Source of the DNA: Calothrix membranacea FACHB-236
Lineage (GTDB): Bacteria > Cyanobacteriota > Cyanobacteriia > Cyanobacteriales > Nostocaceae
Length of the DNA: 49,476 nucleotides
Reading direction: 5' to 3'
Assembly (NCBI RefSeq): GCF_014696315.1
Contig: NZ_JACJPX010000060.1
Coordinates: forward strand, 1-49,476
The position numbers were made by a program, and so were the translations under genes. The number at the start of each line of letters is the position of its first letter. The first letter of the stretch is position 1. Below are positions 8,365-16,952 of the stretch, piece after piece. The notes beneath the pieces were generated by a model. The model was not told the origin of the DNA. It worked only from the letters and a program-made list of their open reading frames with translations, and did no database searches.

Positions 8365-9900
8365 ATGAATCTTTCGTTTCAAGAACTAGGCATTTCACAA
8401 GAACGTGTTGAACAACTAGAAAAAATTGGTTTCACCACACCAACCAATATTCAAACTCAAGCAATTCCCCAACTGCTAGCTGGACGTGATGTTGTTGGAC
8501 AATCTCAAACAGGAACTGGTAAAACCGCAGCTTTTTCACTGCCAATTCTAGAGCGGCTAGATGTGACTCAAAGAGCCGTGCAAGCATTGGTGTTAACACC
8601 AACTCGTGAATTAGCCATGCAGGTTCACGATGCGATCGCCCAATTTATTGGTGATGAAGGATTGCGGGTGTTAGCAATCTACGGTGGTCAATCCATTGAT
8701 CGCCAAATTTTACAACTTCGACGTGGTGTCCACATGGTTGTGGGTACTCCCGGACGGGTAATTGACTTGCTAGATCGCGGTTGCTTGAAGCTCGATCAAG
8801 TTAAGTGGTTTGTTCTGGATGAAGCCGATGAAATGTTGAGCATGGGCTTTATCGACGATGTCATTAAAATCTTGTCCCAAGCGCCAGAAGAACGGCAAAC
8901 AGCGCTATTCTCAGCGACAATGCCGCCATCAATTCGGCAATTGGTGAACAAGTTTTTGCGATCGCCTGCGACAGTTACCGTCGAACAGCCAAAAGCTGCT
9001 CCCACCAAAATTAATCAGGTAGCTTACCTGATTCCTCGCCACTGGACAAAAGCCAAAGCTTTACAGCCCATTCTGGAAATGGAAGATCCAGAATCAGCAT
9101 TGATATTTGTCCGTACCAGACGCACTGCGGCTGAACTCACCAGTCAACTGCAAGCCGCTGGACATAGTGTCGATGAATACCACGGTGATTTATCTCAGCA
9201 AGCTAGAGAACGCTTGCTCAGCCGATTCCGCAATCGCCAAGTACGCTGGGTAGTAGCAACCGATATTGCAGCCCGGGGGTTAGATGTAGATCAACTATCT
9301 CATGTGATCAACTACGACTTACCCGATAGCGTAGAAACCTACGTCCACCGTATTGGTCGTACTGGTCGTGCTGGTAAAGAAGGAACAGCGATTTCACTAG
9401 TACAACCATTTGAGCGCCGCAAGCAGCAAATCTTTGAACGCCATAACCGTCAAAGTTGGCAATTGCTTTCAATCCCCACCCGGGCACAAATTGAAGCGCG
9501 GCACATCAATAAATTGCAAGAACAAGTCAGAGAAGCTTTAACAGGCGAACGCCTAGCTTCGTTCTTACCCATAGTTAGCGAACTGATCGAAAAATACGAT
9601 GCTCAAGCGATCGCAGCTGCGGCATTGCAAATTGCTTATGATCAAACTCGTCCAGCTTGGTTAAGTTCAGACATTGAAATTCCCCAAGAAGAAAACATCG
9701 CGACTCCTAAACCCAAGTTGGTAAAACAGCGTCGTGATGGTTCAGGCGATCGTTCCCGTTCCAATTGGAGCAAATCAGACAACATGGGCGAAGACGAAAG
9801 ACGTTCTACCCCCAAGCCAAAATTGCGGACAGGTCGTCGTGATGCTTCTCCTGTTAACCACAAGCTAGGTTCTTCTCCAGCTAGAGAATCTGCTTCATAA
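8365..9900 (+). CDS. DEAD-box ATP-dependent RNA helicase (CrhR/CsdA-like)
   Basis: A 511-aa RNA helicase, likely unwinding RNA secondary structure during ribosome assembly or cold adaptation, as known for cyanobacterial Crh proteins. All core motifs are intact: Q motif (GFTTPTNIQTQ, 22-32), motif I SQTGTGKT (47-54), PTRELA, TPGR, DEAD (152-155), SAT, ARGLD and HRIGRTGR. After the two RecA-like domains comes a helical region (about 370-430) and a basic, low-complexity tail rich in Arg, Ser, Lys and Pro, which usually binds RNA. A good ribosome-binding site (AGGAGAG) lies about 6 bases before the ATG. Synechocystis CrhR or Anabaena CrhB are the likely relatives; I cannot decide between paralogues without comparison. 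Confidence 0.95.
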   Translation: MNLSFQELGISQERVEQLEKIGFTTPTNIQTQAIPQLLAGRDVVGQSQTGTGKTAAFSLPILERLDVTQRAVQALVLTPTRELAMQVHDAIAQFIGDEGLRVLAIYGGQSIDRQILQLRRGVHMVVGTPGRVIDLLDRGCLKLDQVKWFVLDEADEMLSMGFIDDVIKILSQAPEERQTALFSATMPPSIRQLVNKFLRSPATVTVEQPKAAPTKINQVAYLIPRHWTKAKALQPILEMEDPESALIFVRTRRTAAELTSQLQAAGHSVDEYHGDLSQQARERLLSRFRNRQVRWVVATDIAARGLDVDQLSHVINYDLPDSVETYVHRIGRTGRAGKEGTAISLVQPFERRKQQIFERHNRQSWQLLSIPTRAQIEARHINKLQEQVREALTGERLASFLPIVSELIEKYDAQAIAAAALQIAYDQTRPAWLSSDIEIPQEENIATPKPKLVKQRRDGSGDRSRSNWSKSDNMGEDERRSTPKPKLRTGRRDASPVNHKLGSSPARESAS

Positions 9901-10398
9901 GTCAATAGCCAAGGGTCAAGAGTCAAGAGTGAGAATTTAATGAAATGTAGGTAAAAAGTAGCCTACCCTAACTAATAGTTGGGTGGTGTGTGCTTCACAG
10001 TTTTGACTTTTGACTTTGGACTTGTTGGCGATTTGTTCAGAACATCATCAAAGATGAATAGCCTGATAGTAAGTATTTCAGGTTTAGAGTATTGGTATTA
10101 CTAAAGATTTTGGGTAAATGGTAGGCTGGGCAAACTTCATGATGAAGTTGCAAATCATAGATGTGCTAGTGCCCACCCTACAAAAATTTCCCGTGTTTTA
10201 TTCATGAATCGGTATTGTAATACCAGTTGAAAAACAGAATGGGACAAATATATAACTAGGGACGCAAAGCTTTGGGCCCCTAGAACTACTGAATTACAAA
10301 AATTATTTGCAACTGAATTTGAGAGAATTGTTATCACTAAAAATTTTGAGTTGAAAATTGAAATTGCAACTCAAACTTAGCTATTTGTCAAAAAAATC
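9901..10398. other. Intergenic region with heptads and a foldback element
   Basis: The gap lies between convergent genes (helicase plus, aldo/keto reductase minus). It contains TCAAGAG- and TTTTGAC-type heptads near 9911-9930 and 9997-10022 and the inverted-repeat element at 10121-10181. No T-tailed hairpin near either stop codon was found. Confidence 0.45.
10121..10181. repeat. 61-bp foldback (miniature inverted-repeat) element
   Basis: The ends GTAGGCTGGGC (10121-10131) and GCCCACCCTAC (10171-10181) are inverted repeats with one mismatch. Inside the left end is a 17-bp palindrome, AACTTCAT-G-ATGAAGTT (10133-10149). GTAGGSTGGGC ends are typical of small dispersed non-coding elements in cyanobacteria. 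There is no coding capacity. Confidence 0.6.
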
Positions 10399-11358
10399 TT
10401 ACAACCAAGGGCGACTAACTTTTTCTAATTCGCTCACTTCATCATCGCTTAGTCTCCAGCCTAAAGCGCCAGCATTTTGTTTGACTTGTTGTGCTGTTTT
10501 TACCCCAGCAATGGGAATGACATTACCTTGAGCAATTAACCAATTTAGAGCAACTTGAGCAGGAGTGCGCTCATATTTTTCTCCAAATTTTTGTAGTAGA
10601 GAAATCACAGGTGAAATTTTTTGTAGCCCTTCTTTACTAAATCGGGAGTCTAATTTTCTGGCACCTGTAGGGGTTTCACCACCATTAACGGTGTATTTAC
10701 CTGTGAGCAATCCCTGGGCTAAAGGGCTATAAGCCAAAATTGTCACACCTAATTCACGTGCTGTGGAGAGAATACCTTGGCTTTCAATTTGGCGAGATAG
10801 CAAAGAGTAGCGGACTTGGTTAACTGCTAAAGGTACTCCTCTAGCTGCTAAAATTTGCTGTGCTTCTCGCATTTGCGCGGCTGAATAATTACTCACGCCA
10901 ACTGCGCCAATTCTACCCCGTTGCACTTCATCGGCGAGGGTATTCATCAGTGTTTCTTGGCTCAAAAAGAAGGTAAACGGCCAATGAACTTGGTAAAGTT
11001 CAATTCGCTCTAATTGTAGGCGCTTCAGACTCTCCGTTAAGGCATCAGAGACAGATTGTCCTGTAAAACGCCAGGGTAAAGGCCCAAATTTTGTAGCAAT
11101 TTGCACAGGTTGCTGAGTTTCTTGCAAAAATTGCCCTAGCAGAGTTTCACTGACTCCCAATCCGTAGACTTCTGCTGTGTCAAAGAAAGTAACGCCAGCC
11201 TCTAGCGCGGCTGTAAATGCTGCTTTTAACTGTTCTGGCCCGTAGCCATCCCCATAATTCCAAAAAAGTTTATCACCCCATGCCCAAGTACCAAGGCAAA
11301 GAGGTGTAACAACTGGGCCATTTTTCCCTAATGTGATGGTTTCCGTGTTTGTAAACAT
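10399..11358 (-). CDS. Aldo/keto reductase
   Basis: A 319-aa NADPH-dependent oxidoreductase of the AKR superfamily, reducing aldehydes or ketones to alcohols; the substrate is not predictable. The catalytic tetrad is complete: D60 (FFDTAEVYG), Y65, K90 (IATKFG) and H125 (YQVHWPF). The cofactor-binding C-terminal part (PIAGVKTAQQVKQNAGAL) is conserved. Length and arrangement match the soluble AKR family often annotated as potassium-channel-beta-like or general stress reductase. It stands alone, converging on the helicase gene and divergent from dnaK about 520 bp away. Confidence 0.93.
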   Translation of the reverse strand: MFTNTETITLGKNGPVVTPLCLGTWAWGDKLFWNYGDGYGPEQLKAAFTAALEAGVTFFDTAEVYGLGVSETLLGQFLQETQQPVQIATKFGPLPWRFTGQSVSDALTESLKRLQLERIELYQVHWPFTFFLSQETLMNTLADEVQRGRIGAVGVSNYSAAQMREAQQILAARGVPLAVNQVRYSLLSRQIESQGILSTARELGVTILAYSPLAQGLLTGKYTVNGGETPTGARKLDSRFSKEGLQKISPVISLLQKFGEKYERTPAQVALNWLIAQGNVIPIAGVKTAQQVKQNAGALGWRLSDDEVSELEKVSRPWL

Positions 11359-11882
11359 TTAGTTTTGTTACATTTATTTACATTTTTAGTCTATCGTTAC
11401 TCACCTAGGGCGGAATCAATCGAGGGATGGGGATAAGGGAGATGAGCAAGCAGAGAGAGGGGATCAGGGGACAAAAAAAGAGGATGAAGAATACAAAATG
11501 CCAAATGAAACACACCAAAAACCAAACAACAAATGTGATGTAGTTCATTATAAAGACGGCAAACCCCACTCTGGTGTTACGGTTCACCCCAATTCCTGAA
11601 AGTATTAATTCTCATACATTAGTACACAGTGAAAGCAAAACAATTCATGAGCCAACTAAATAATCATTAAATTAACCGTCCCAATCAAGGTTCGGGAAAC
11701 CCCCCTTAATGGACTGGCTATATAAGCTCAGTATATATATCAGCATAGTATGGGGTCTTAACTCCGAAAACCAAACCAAAGGTATTCATGCTGAACTGGC
11801 TGCTTCTCTCAGCACAGTTGGTTCAAAAATTTAGTTCTTAATAATCCCATTCATTTGTAGTTATACGGAGCCAGCGCTTACA
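11359..11882. other. Divergent promoter region of the aldo/keto reductase and dnaK
   Basis: A 524-bp gap. The half near the reductase has a purine-rich stretch (11420-11500) where a chance open frame occurs on the minus strand. The half near dnaK holds TATATAAGCTCAGTATATATAT around 11719-11740 and should contain the dnaK promoter. I saw no CIRCE inverted repeat (TTAGCACTC-N9-GAGTGCTAA), so HrcA control is not supported by this region. Confidence 0.45.
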
Positions 11883-13790
11883 ATGGCAAAAGTAGTTGGA
11901 ATTGACTTAGGTACAACGAACTCCTGCGTCGCAGTCATGGAAGGTGGCAAACCCACGGTTATTGCTAATGCAGAGGGTTTTCGGACAACACCATCGGTTG
12001 TGGCATTTGCGAAAAATGGCGATACTTTGGTAGGGCAAATTGCCAAACGCCAAGCGGTGATGAACCCAGAAAATACTTTTTATTCAGTGAAGCGCTTTAT
12101 TGGTCGCCGCTTTGATGAAGTTACAAACGAAGCTACAGAAGTTTCCTATAAGGTATTGAGCAGTAGCGGTAACGTTAAACTCGATTCTCCTGGTGCTGGT
12201 AAGCAATTTGCTCCTGAAGAAATTTCTGCGAAAGTTCTACGTAAATTAGTTGAAGATGCAAGCAAATATCTTGGTGAAACAGTTACTCAAGCTGTAATTA
12301 CCGTACCTGCTTACTTTAATGATTCCCAACGTCAAGCGACCAAAGACGCTGGTAAAATCGCTGGTATTGAAGTACTGCGGATTATCAATGAGCCGACTGC
12401 AGCATCTCTAGCATACGGATTTGATAAGAAGAGTAACGAAACTATCCTAGTATTTGACCTTGGTGGTGGTACCTTCGACGTATCTGTACTAGAAGTTGGT
12501 GATGGCGTATTTGAAGTACTAGCTACATCTGGTGACACCCACTTAGGTGGTGACGACTTCGATAAGAAAATTGTTGATTTCTTAGCTGAACAGTTCAAAA
12601 AAGACGAAGGCATTGAGCTACGTAAGGATAGACAAGCCTTACAACGTTTGACCGAAGCCGCAGAAAAAGCCAAGATAGAGCTTTCTAGCGTTACTCAAGC
12701 GGAAATTAACCTACCCTTTATCACTGCTACCCAGGATGGGCCAAAGCACCTGGATACAACTCTCACCCGCGCTAAGTTTGAAGAACTCTGTTCTGACTTA
12801 ATCGACCGTTGTCGCATCCCTGTAGAAACTGCTCTCAGAGATGCCAAGCTAAACAAAGACAATATCGATGAAGTTGTTTTAGTAGGTGGTTCTACCCGGA
12901 TTCCTGCTGTACAAGATTTGGTGAAGCGGTTGTTGGGTAAAGATCCTAACCAAACTGTGAACCCTGATGAAGTGGTAGCTGTAGGTGCAGCAATCCAAGC
13001 TGGGGTATTAGCTGGGGATGTTACTGGTATCTTGTTGTTAGACGTAACACCACTATCTTTAGGTGTAGAAACCTTGGGTGGTGTGATGACCAAGATTATT
13101 CCTCGCAACACTACAATTCCCACCAAGAAATCGGAAGTATTCTCCACAGCAGTTGATGGTCAAAGCAATGTAGAAATCCACGTTCTCCAAGGTGAACGGG
13201 AATTTGCTAACGACAACAAGAGTTTGGGAACCTTCCGCCTCGATGGTATTCCCTCAGCACCACGGGGCGTACCTCAAATTGAAGTGATATTTGACATCGA
13301 CGCTAACGGTATCCTCAACGTAACTGCTAAGGATAAAGGTACTGGTAAGGAACAATCCATCAGCATTACAGGTGCTTCCACTTTGGATAAATCTGATGTT
13401 GACCGGATGGTGAGAGAAGCTGAACAAAACGCTTCTTCTGACAAGGAACGTCGTGAGAAAATTGAACGCAAGAACCAAGCTGATTCCTTGGCTTACCAAG
13501 CTGAGAAGCAGTTGCAAGAATTAGGTGATAAAGTTCCTGAAGCTGACAAAACCAAAGTTGAAGGTTTAGTTAAAGAACTGCGCGAAGCAGTAGCTAAGGA
13601 AGACGATGAGCAAATTAAGAAGCTGACACCAGAATTGCAACAAGCACTATTTGCAGTTGGTAGTAACATCTATCAACAAGCTGGTGGTGGTGCTGCGCCT
13701 GGTGGCCCTGGCCCTTCTGATGGCGGCCCCACTCCTCCTGCCGGCGGCGGTGATGATGTGATTGATGCTGACTTCACTGAAAGCAAGTAA
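11883..13790 (+). CDS. dnaK: Chaperone DnaK (Hsp70)
   Basis: A 635-aa ATP-dependent Hsp70 chaperone that binds exposed hydrophobic segments with DnaJ and GrpE. The N-terminal ATPase shows [13 protein letters not shown] (6-18), [30 protein letters not shown] and the phosphate loop [10 protein letters not shown]. The substrate-binding domain and helical lid follow, then a Gly/Pro-rich linker and the acidic end [12 protein letters not shown], close to the bacterial EEVD-like tail. Length and tail resemble the DnaK2-type housekeeping copy of cyanobacteria. Codons are strongly biased, as expected for an abundant protein. No grpE or dnaJ is adjacent. A strong hairpin terminator follows, so it is probably monocistronic. 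Confidence 0.97.
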   Translation: MAKVVGIDLGTTNSCVAVMEGGKPTVIANAEGFRTTPSVVAFAKNGDTLVGQIAKRQAVMNPENTFYSVKRFIGRRFDEVTNEATEVSYKVLSSSGNVKLDSPGAGKQFAPEEISAKVLRKLVEDASKYLGETVTQAVITVPAYFNDSQRQATKDAGKIAGIEVLRIINEPTAASLAYGFDKKSNETILVFDLGGGTFDVSVLEVGDGVFEVLATSGDTHLGGDDFDKKIVDFLAEQFKKDEGIELRKDRQALQRLTEAAEKAKIELSSVTQAEINLPFITATQDGPKHLDTTLTRAKFEELCSDLIDRCRIPVETALRDAKLNKDNIDEVVLVGGSTRIPAVQDLVKRLLGKDPNQTVNPDEVVAVGAAIQAGVLAGDVTGILLLDVTPLSLGVETLGGVMTKIIPRNTTIPTKKSEVFSTAVDGQSNVEIHVLQGEREFANDNKSLGTFRLDGIPSAPRGVPQIEVIFDIDANGILNVTAKDKGTGKEQSISITGASTLDKSDVDRMVREAEQNASSDKERREKIERKNQADSLAYQAEKQLQELGDKVPEADKTKVEGLVKELREAVAKEDDEQIKKLTPELQQALFAVGSNIYQQAGGGAAPGGPGPSDGGPTPPAGGGDDVIDADFTESK

Positions 13791-13835
13791 TTGATCTATT
13801 GGCTGAGGATGCAATCGCATCCTTAACTCTTCTTT

Positions 13836-13871
13836 CCCATCCAAGTATTAGCCTGGGTGGGGATTTTTTTT
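13836..13871 (+). terminator. Rho-independent terminator of dnaK
   Basis: CCCATCC (13836-13842) pairs with GGGTGGG (13855-13861) with one G-U pair and a 12-nt loop. After GA, eight T residues follow (13864-13871). A second perfect hairpin without a T-run (GGATGC-AATC-GCATCC, 13807-13822) lies just before it. Confidence 0.8.
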
Positions 13872-13940
13872 ACTTAATATTTTGTTACTAAATAATCATG
13901 GTGGAAATTCAATTCAAAATCTACAATCCAAAATCAACAT

Positions 13941-14591
13941 ATGTCTTATCCACAAGCACCTTGGATACTGCAAGGTAACGCTGTTCAAACTCTGCATTTA
14001 GTCAATGTTCAACAAGTTCGTTCTTTGGTTCCCTCAGAGTTAGATATTATCTCTGTATGGCCGGGTAAAACTGTTGCTAGTGTTTATTTATCCTATTACG
14101 GTTCTAACTCAGTGCTAGAGTACAGCGAGTTAATTGTTGTTCCTGCGGTGGTTAGTTATCAGGGTAAAATAGGCGGTTGGGTTTCCCATATTTATGTAGA
14201 TCATGTAGATTCGGTGGCTGGGGGTCGTGAAATTTGGGGATTACCAAAGCAATTAGCTGATTTTGAATGGCAAGCAGAAAAAAGCGTGACTGTTCGCCAA
14301 GGAAACCGCAAGTTGTGTACTCTCAATTACACTCAACAAAGTTTGGCGTGGCGGCAATCGTTAGGTGCTTCTGGTTTCAGTGCTATGGGTGCTGATTTAT
14401 TAGTATTTTCAGCAGAATTTCAATCTCGCTTGGGTTTGATTAGTTCGCAGCTAGAAGTTCCCCGAGAAAGTCCTTTTGCTGGAATAGTTTTAGGTCAGCC
14501 ATTTTTAACTACAAGTTATCAGGATTTAAGCTTAAAAGTAAGTGCGCCAGAAGTTGTGGGACAGCGCAAAGTTGAAGTAATTTATAGATAA
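13941..14591 (+). CDS. Acetoacetate decarboxylase family protein
   Basis: The 216-aa product belongs to the acetoacetate decarboxylase-like superfamily. K103 in REIWGLPKQLADF corresponds to the Schiff-base Lys of the family (GYPKK in the clostridial enzyme), and the strand with YSELIVVPAVV (61-71) matches the conserved acidic region before it. The family includes true decarboxylases and many members with other chemistry, so acetone formation is not implied. The second Lys of the clostridial pair, which lowers the pKa of the nucleophile, is Gln here, which argues for a different reaction. It lies 150 bp after dnaK beyond a terminator and has no obvious Shine-Dalgarno. Confidence 0.8.
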   Translation: MSYPQAPWILQGNAVQTLHLVNVQQVRSLVPSELDIISVWPGKTVASVYLSYYGSNSVLEYSELIVVPAVVSYQGKIGGWVSHIYVDHVDSVAGGREIWGLPKQLADFEWQAEKSVTVRQGNRKLCTLNYTQQSLAWRQSLGASGFSAMGADLLVFSAEFQSRLGLISSQLEVPRESPFAGIVLGQPFLTTSYQDLSLKVSAPEVVGQRKVEVIYR

Positions 14592-14943
14592 AATTGCTAA
14601 AAGGCGATCGCACTTACAGCTAGTCTGAGATCTGCTACTTACCCCTATTGAGCATCACGCAAATAATAACGCCAATATTTACGCCATACCAGCGTCATCT
14701 TCGTGGCACAAAACTGTCAAAAAGGATATTTATATTATTAGTAAATCTAACTATCACTGCGATCGCATTTTAGATGGCAAAGCAAAGCTAGATTTGCGGA
14801 TTTATTTCCTACGACAGCATCAAAATACGGAGATAATCGATACCATAAAACACCATTTCACACTAGCGCAATATCCCTGCAACAAAAGCATCAAAAACAA
14901 TATCTATAATTAGTAGTACATCTAGATATCCTTCCAGACAGCA
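14592..14943. other. Intergenic region with an imperfect direct repeat
   Basis: The segments at about 14716-14752 and 14890-14925 share TCAAAAA, ATAT, TAT-A-TTAGTA and ATCTA in the same order, an imperfect repeat of about 35 bp; the second copy ends 20 bp before the protease start codon. HIP1 sites lie near 14613 and 14760. No gene or terminator is evident. Confidence 0.35.
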
Positions 14944-16206
14944 ATGCAAAACCAACCACGCGACGGAGAAAATTTATCAAACGGTACTTCATTGAACACT
15001 TCTGGTACTAAACACCGTAATCATGCACCCTGGACTAAGGCAGCCGCCTCTCTTTCGCTGGTGCTGCTGGGATCTGGGATGACGTTGGCAGGTGGCTATT
15101 TAGCTGGACAGCCTCAAAAATTATCCCAGAGTGCATCGAATTTGGCAGTGAGTCCAGTAAATGCTGCCCCTCCATTACCAGCAGCTACAGATCCTAACTT
15201 TGTGACAGAGGTTGTGCAAAGGGTAGGCCCGGCTGTAGTGCGAATTAACTCTTCGCGCACAGTTAGAACTCAGTTACCAGAAGAATTTAACGATCCCTTT
15301 TTCCGCCGTTTCTTTGGTTCTCAACTACCACAAGGAAACCGGGTACAACGGGGTACGGGTTCTGGCTTTATCTTTGGAAAAGATGGCCGTATTCTCACTA
15401 ATGCCCACGTTGTAGATGGCGCTGATACTGTGACAGTCATCCTCAAAGATGGGCGGAGTTTTCAAGGAAAAGTACTAGGTAAAGACGAGTTAACAGATGT
15501 TGCTGTGGTAAAAATTCAAGCAGATAATTTACCAACAGTCACCCTTGGTAACTCTGACCAATTGCAACCAGGACAATGGGCGATCGCGATCGGTAATCCT
15601 CTAGGTCTAGATAATACTGTAACTACCGGAATTATTAGCGCTACTGGACGGAGTGGCAATCAAATTGGTGCGTCTGATAAACGAGTTGAATTTATTCAAA
15701 CCGACGCAGCGATTAATCCTGGTAATTCTGGTGGGCCTTTACTTAATGCCCGTGGTGAAGTCATTGGTATGAATACCGCCATTATTCAGGGCGCGCAAGG
15801 ATTGGGCTTTTCTATTCCTATCAATACAGCACAACGTATTTCTAATCAGCTTGTAACTACAGGTAAAGCACAACACCCATATTTGGGAATTCAAATGGTA
15901 GGTTTGACACCGGAATTAAAGCAAAATCTCAACTCAGACCCCAATAGTGGTTTGACTGTGGAAGAAGATAAAGGTGTCTTAGTTGTGAGAGTCATGCCCA
16001 ATTCACCAGCCGCTAAAGCAGGAATCCGTGCCGGTGATGTCATCCAAAAACTTAATGGTCAATCTGTAACAGACGCTAGTAGTATCCAAAGAGCTGTAGA
16101 TAATAGCCAAATTGGTGGTAACGTTCGCTTAGATTTGCGTCGCAATGGCGAAAATGTAAGCGTAGCTGTGCAGCCAGGTGCTTTACCAACTAATCAAGTG
16201 CAATAA
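14944..16206 (+). CDS. HtrA/HhoA-type serine protease (Deg family)
   Basis: A 420-aa periplasmic or thylakoid-lumen quality-control protease. A membrane helix or uncleaved signal at about 33-54 follows a 30-residue hydrophilic N-terminus. The trypsin-like domain carries the full triad H155 (TNAHVVDG), D185 (LTDVAVVKI) and S262 (GNSGGPL). One PDZ domain spans about 310-410 ([25 protein letters not shown]). A single PDZ domain matches cyanobacterial HhoA, HhoB and HtrA, which degrade misfolded secreted proteins and contribute to light and heat tolerance. Which of the three paralogues this is cannot be told here. The ATG at 14944 is the first in frame and has a weak ribosome-binding site. Confidence 0.94.
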   Translation: MQNQPRDGENLSNGTSLNTSGTKHRNHAPWTKAAASLSLVLLGSGMTLAGGYLAGQPQKLSQSASNLAVSPVNAAPPLPAATDPNFVTEVVQRVGPAVVRINSSRTVRTQLPEEFNDPFFRRFFGSQLPQGNRVQRGTGSGFIFGKDGRILTNAHVVDGADTVTVILKDGRSFQGKVLGKDELTDVAVVKIQADNLPTVTLGNSDQLQPGQWAIAIGNPLGLDNTVTTGIISATGRSGNQIGASDKRVEFIQTDAAINPGNSGGPLLNARGEVIGMNTAIIQGAQGLGFSIPINTAQRISNQLVTTGKAQHPYLGIQMVGLTPELKQNLNSDPNSGLTVEEDKGVLVVRVMPNSPAAKAGIRAGDVIQKLNGQSVTDASSIQRAVDNSQIGGNVRLDLRRNGENVSVAVQPGALPTNQVQ

Positions 16207-16359
16207 TACCAATTTTCCAAAATAAAGCTACACATAGACAGCAGGGGTAGGGAGCAGGGAGAGAAGTATCTGTAGCTGGGATTTAGAGAAATGGTATGAG
16301 TAGTGCTGAGGAGCCACAGCCGAAAGGGTTTTCCGGCTTCTCGGTGACGAATATAGAAG

Positions 16360-16385
16360 TAGGGGCACAAAATTTTGTGCCCTTA
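16360..16385. repeat. GGGGCACAAAATTTTGTGCCC palindrome
   Basis: A 20-bp perfect palindrome (16363-16382) extends to 26 bp with one G-T mismatch. A core of GTAGGGGCACA with an inverted partner is a frequent dispersed repeat in Nostoc-type genomes. Confidence 0.6.
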
Positions 16386-16619
16386 CCTATGGAAAAATAC
16401 AGTTCAGTTAACAATACCGTTGCCAATTTACGAGGGTGGGTTGATGATGCTTTCACCATTAACTCGCTGTTATCTAATGTTTGGCAAAAACAATAAGTCC
16501 TAAAAATTCCTTCCAGGTTTCCATATTGGATTTTTTTGGCGTATTGTCGCAGTATAAAGGGTTTGAGCTTCCAACCTCCCTTGTCAGCTGAACGCTTATG
16601 TATGGGTCATTTTGCCATT

Positions 16620-16655
16620 TTTGCCAAAATTTGTTTGCCCTCTTATTTTGGCAAA
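16620..16655. repeat. Perfect 11-bp inverted repeat
   Basis: TTTGCCAAAAT (16620-16630) and ATTTTGGCAAA (16645-16655) form a perfect stem with a 14-nt loop. No T-run follows in either direction, so it is unlikely to be a standard terminator. It may belong to a small mobile or regulatory repeat. Confidence 0.5.
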
Positions 16656-16731
16656 GGTATTGGTTAAGAAAATTAATTGATAACAAAACAAAAAAACTAG
16701 TTACTCAACAAAAAAACATAACAATAATTTT

Positions 16732-16791
16732 GGAGGGGGTTTGGGGGACGCAACCGTCACCCAATCGGGGGTTTGGGGGAGAATCCCCCAA
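16732..16791. repeat. G5-TTT-G5 repeat with hairpin
   Basis: The unit GGGGGTTTGGGGG occurs twice (16735-16747 and 16767-16779). The second copy continues into a perfect hairpin TTGGGGGA-GAA-TCCCCCAA (16773-16791). Four runs of five G on one strand could form a G-quadruplex as an alternative to the hairpin. Confidence 0.6.
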
Positions 16792-16901
16792 TTGAGAGAG
16801 CTTTTTAATTAGTGACAAATCAATCGCTAATGAGCTTAACCCAAGCGTATTGACCCATAAACTTGATTTACCTGAAATACTTTGTTTATTGAGCTAGGCA
16901 G

Positions 16902-16923
16902 AAAAAGAGAAAGCTTTACTTTC
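16902..16923 (-). terminator. Weak terminator after glgB
   Basis: On the minus strand GAAAG-TAAAG-CTTTC (16909-16923) is followed by TCTTTTTC. The stem is only 5 bp and AT-rich. Its position 30 bases after the glgB stop makes a terminator role plausible. Confidence 0.35.
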
Positions 16924-16952
16924 CCTTTTCCCTTAATCCAGCAGTCTTAGGA

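Larger units (their letters stand above)
16207..16952. other. Repeat-filled intergenic region
   Basis: About 750 bp lie between the convergent protease and glgB genes. There is a near-perfect palindrome at 16360-16385, an 11-bp-stem hairpin at 16620-16655, a G-run repeat with hairpin at 16732-16791 and a weak minus-strand terminator at 16902-16923. Open frames at 16296-16496, 16474-16686 and 16598-16795 overlap these repeats and look accidental. Confidence 0.5.

Noticed and set aside
11588-11882. CIRCE operator before dnaK
   Set aside because: No TTAGCACTC-N9-GAGTGCTAA inverted repeat is visible.
12332-13147. Long antisense open frames within dnaK
   Set aside because: They mirror the strongly biased codons of dnaK and show no protein features of their own.
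16296-16496. 66-codon open frame, plus strand
   Set aside because: It overlaps a dispersed palindrome that supplies part of its codons; no domain, no ribosome-binding site.
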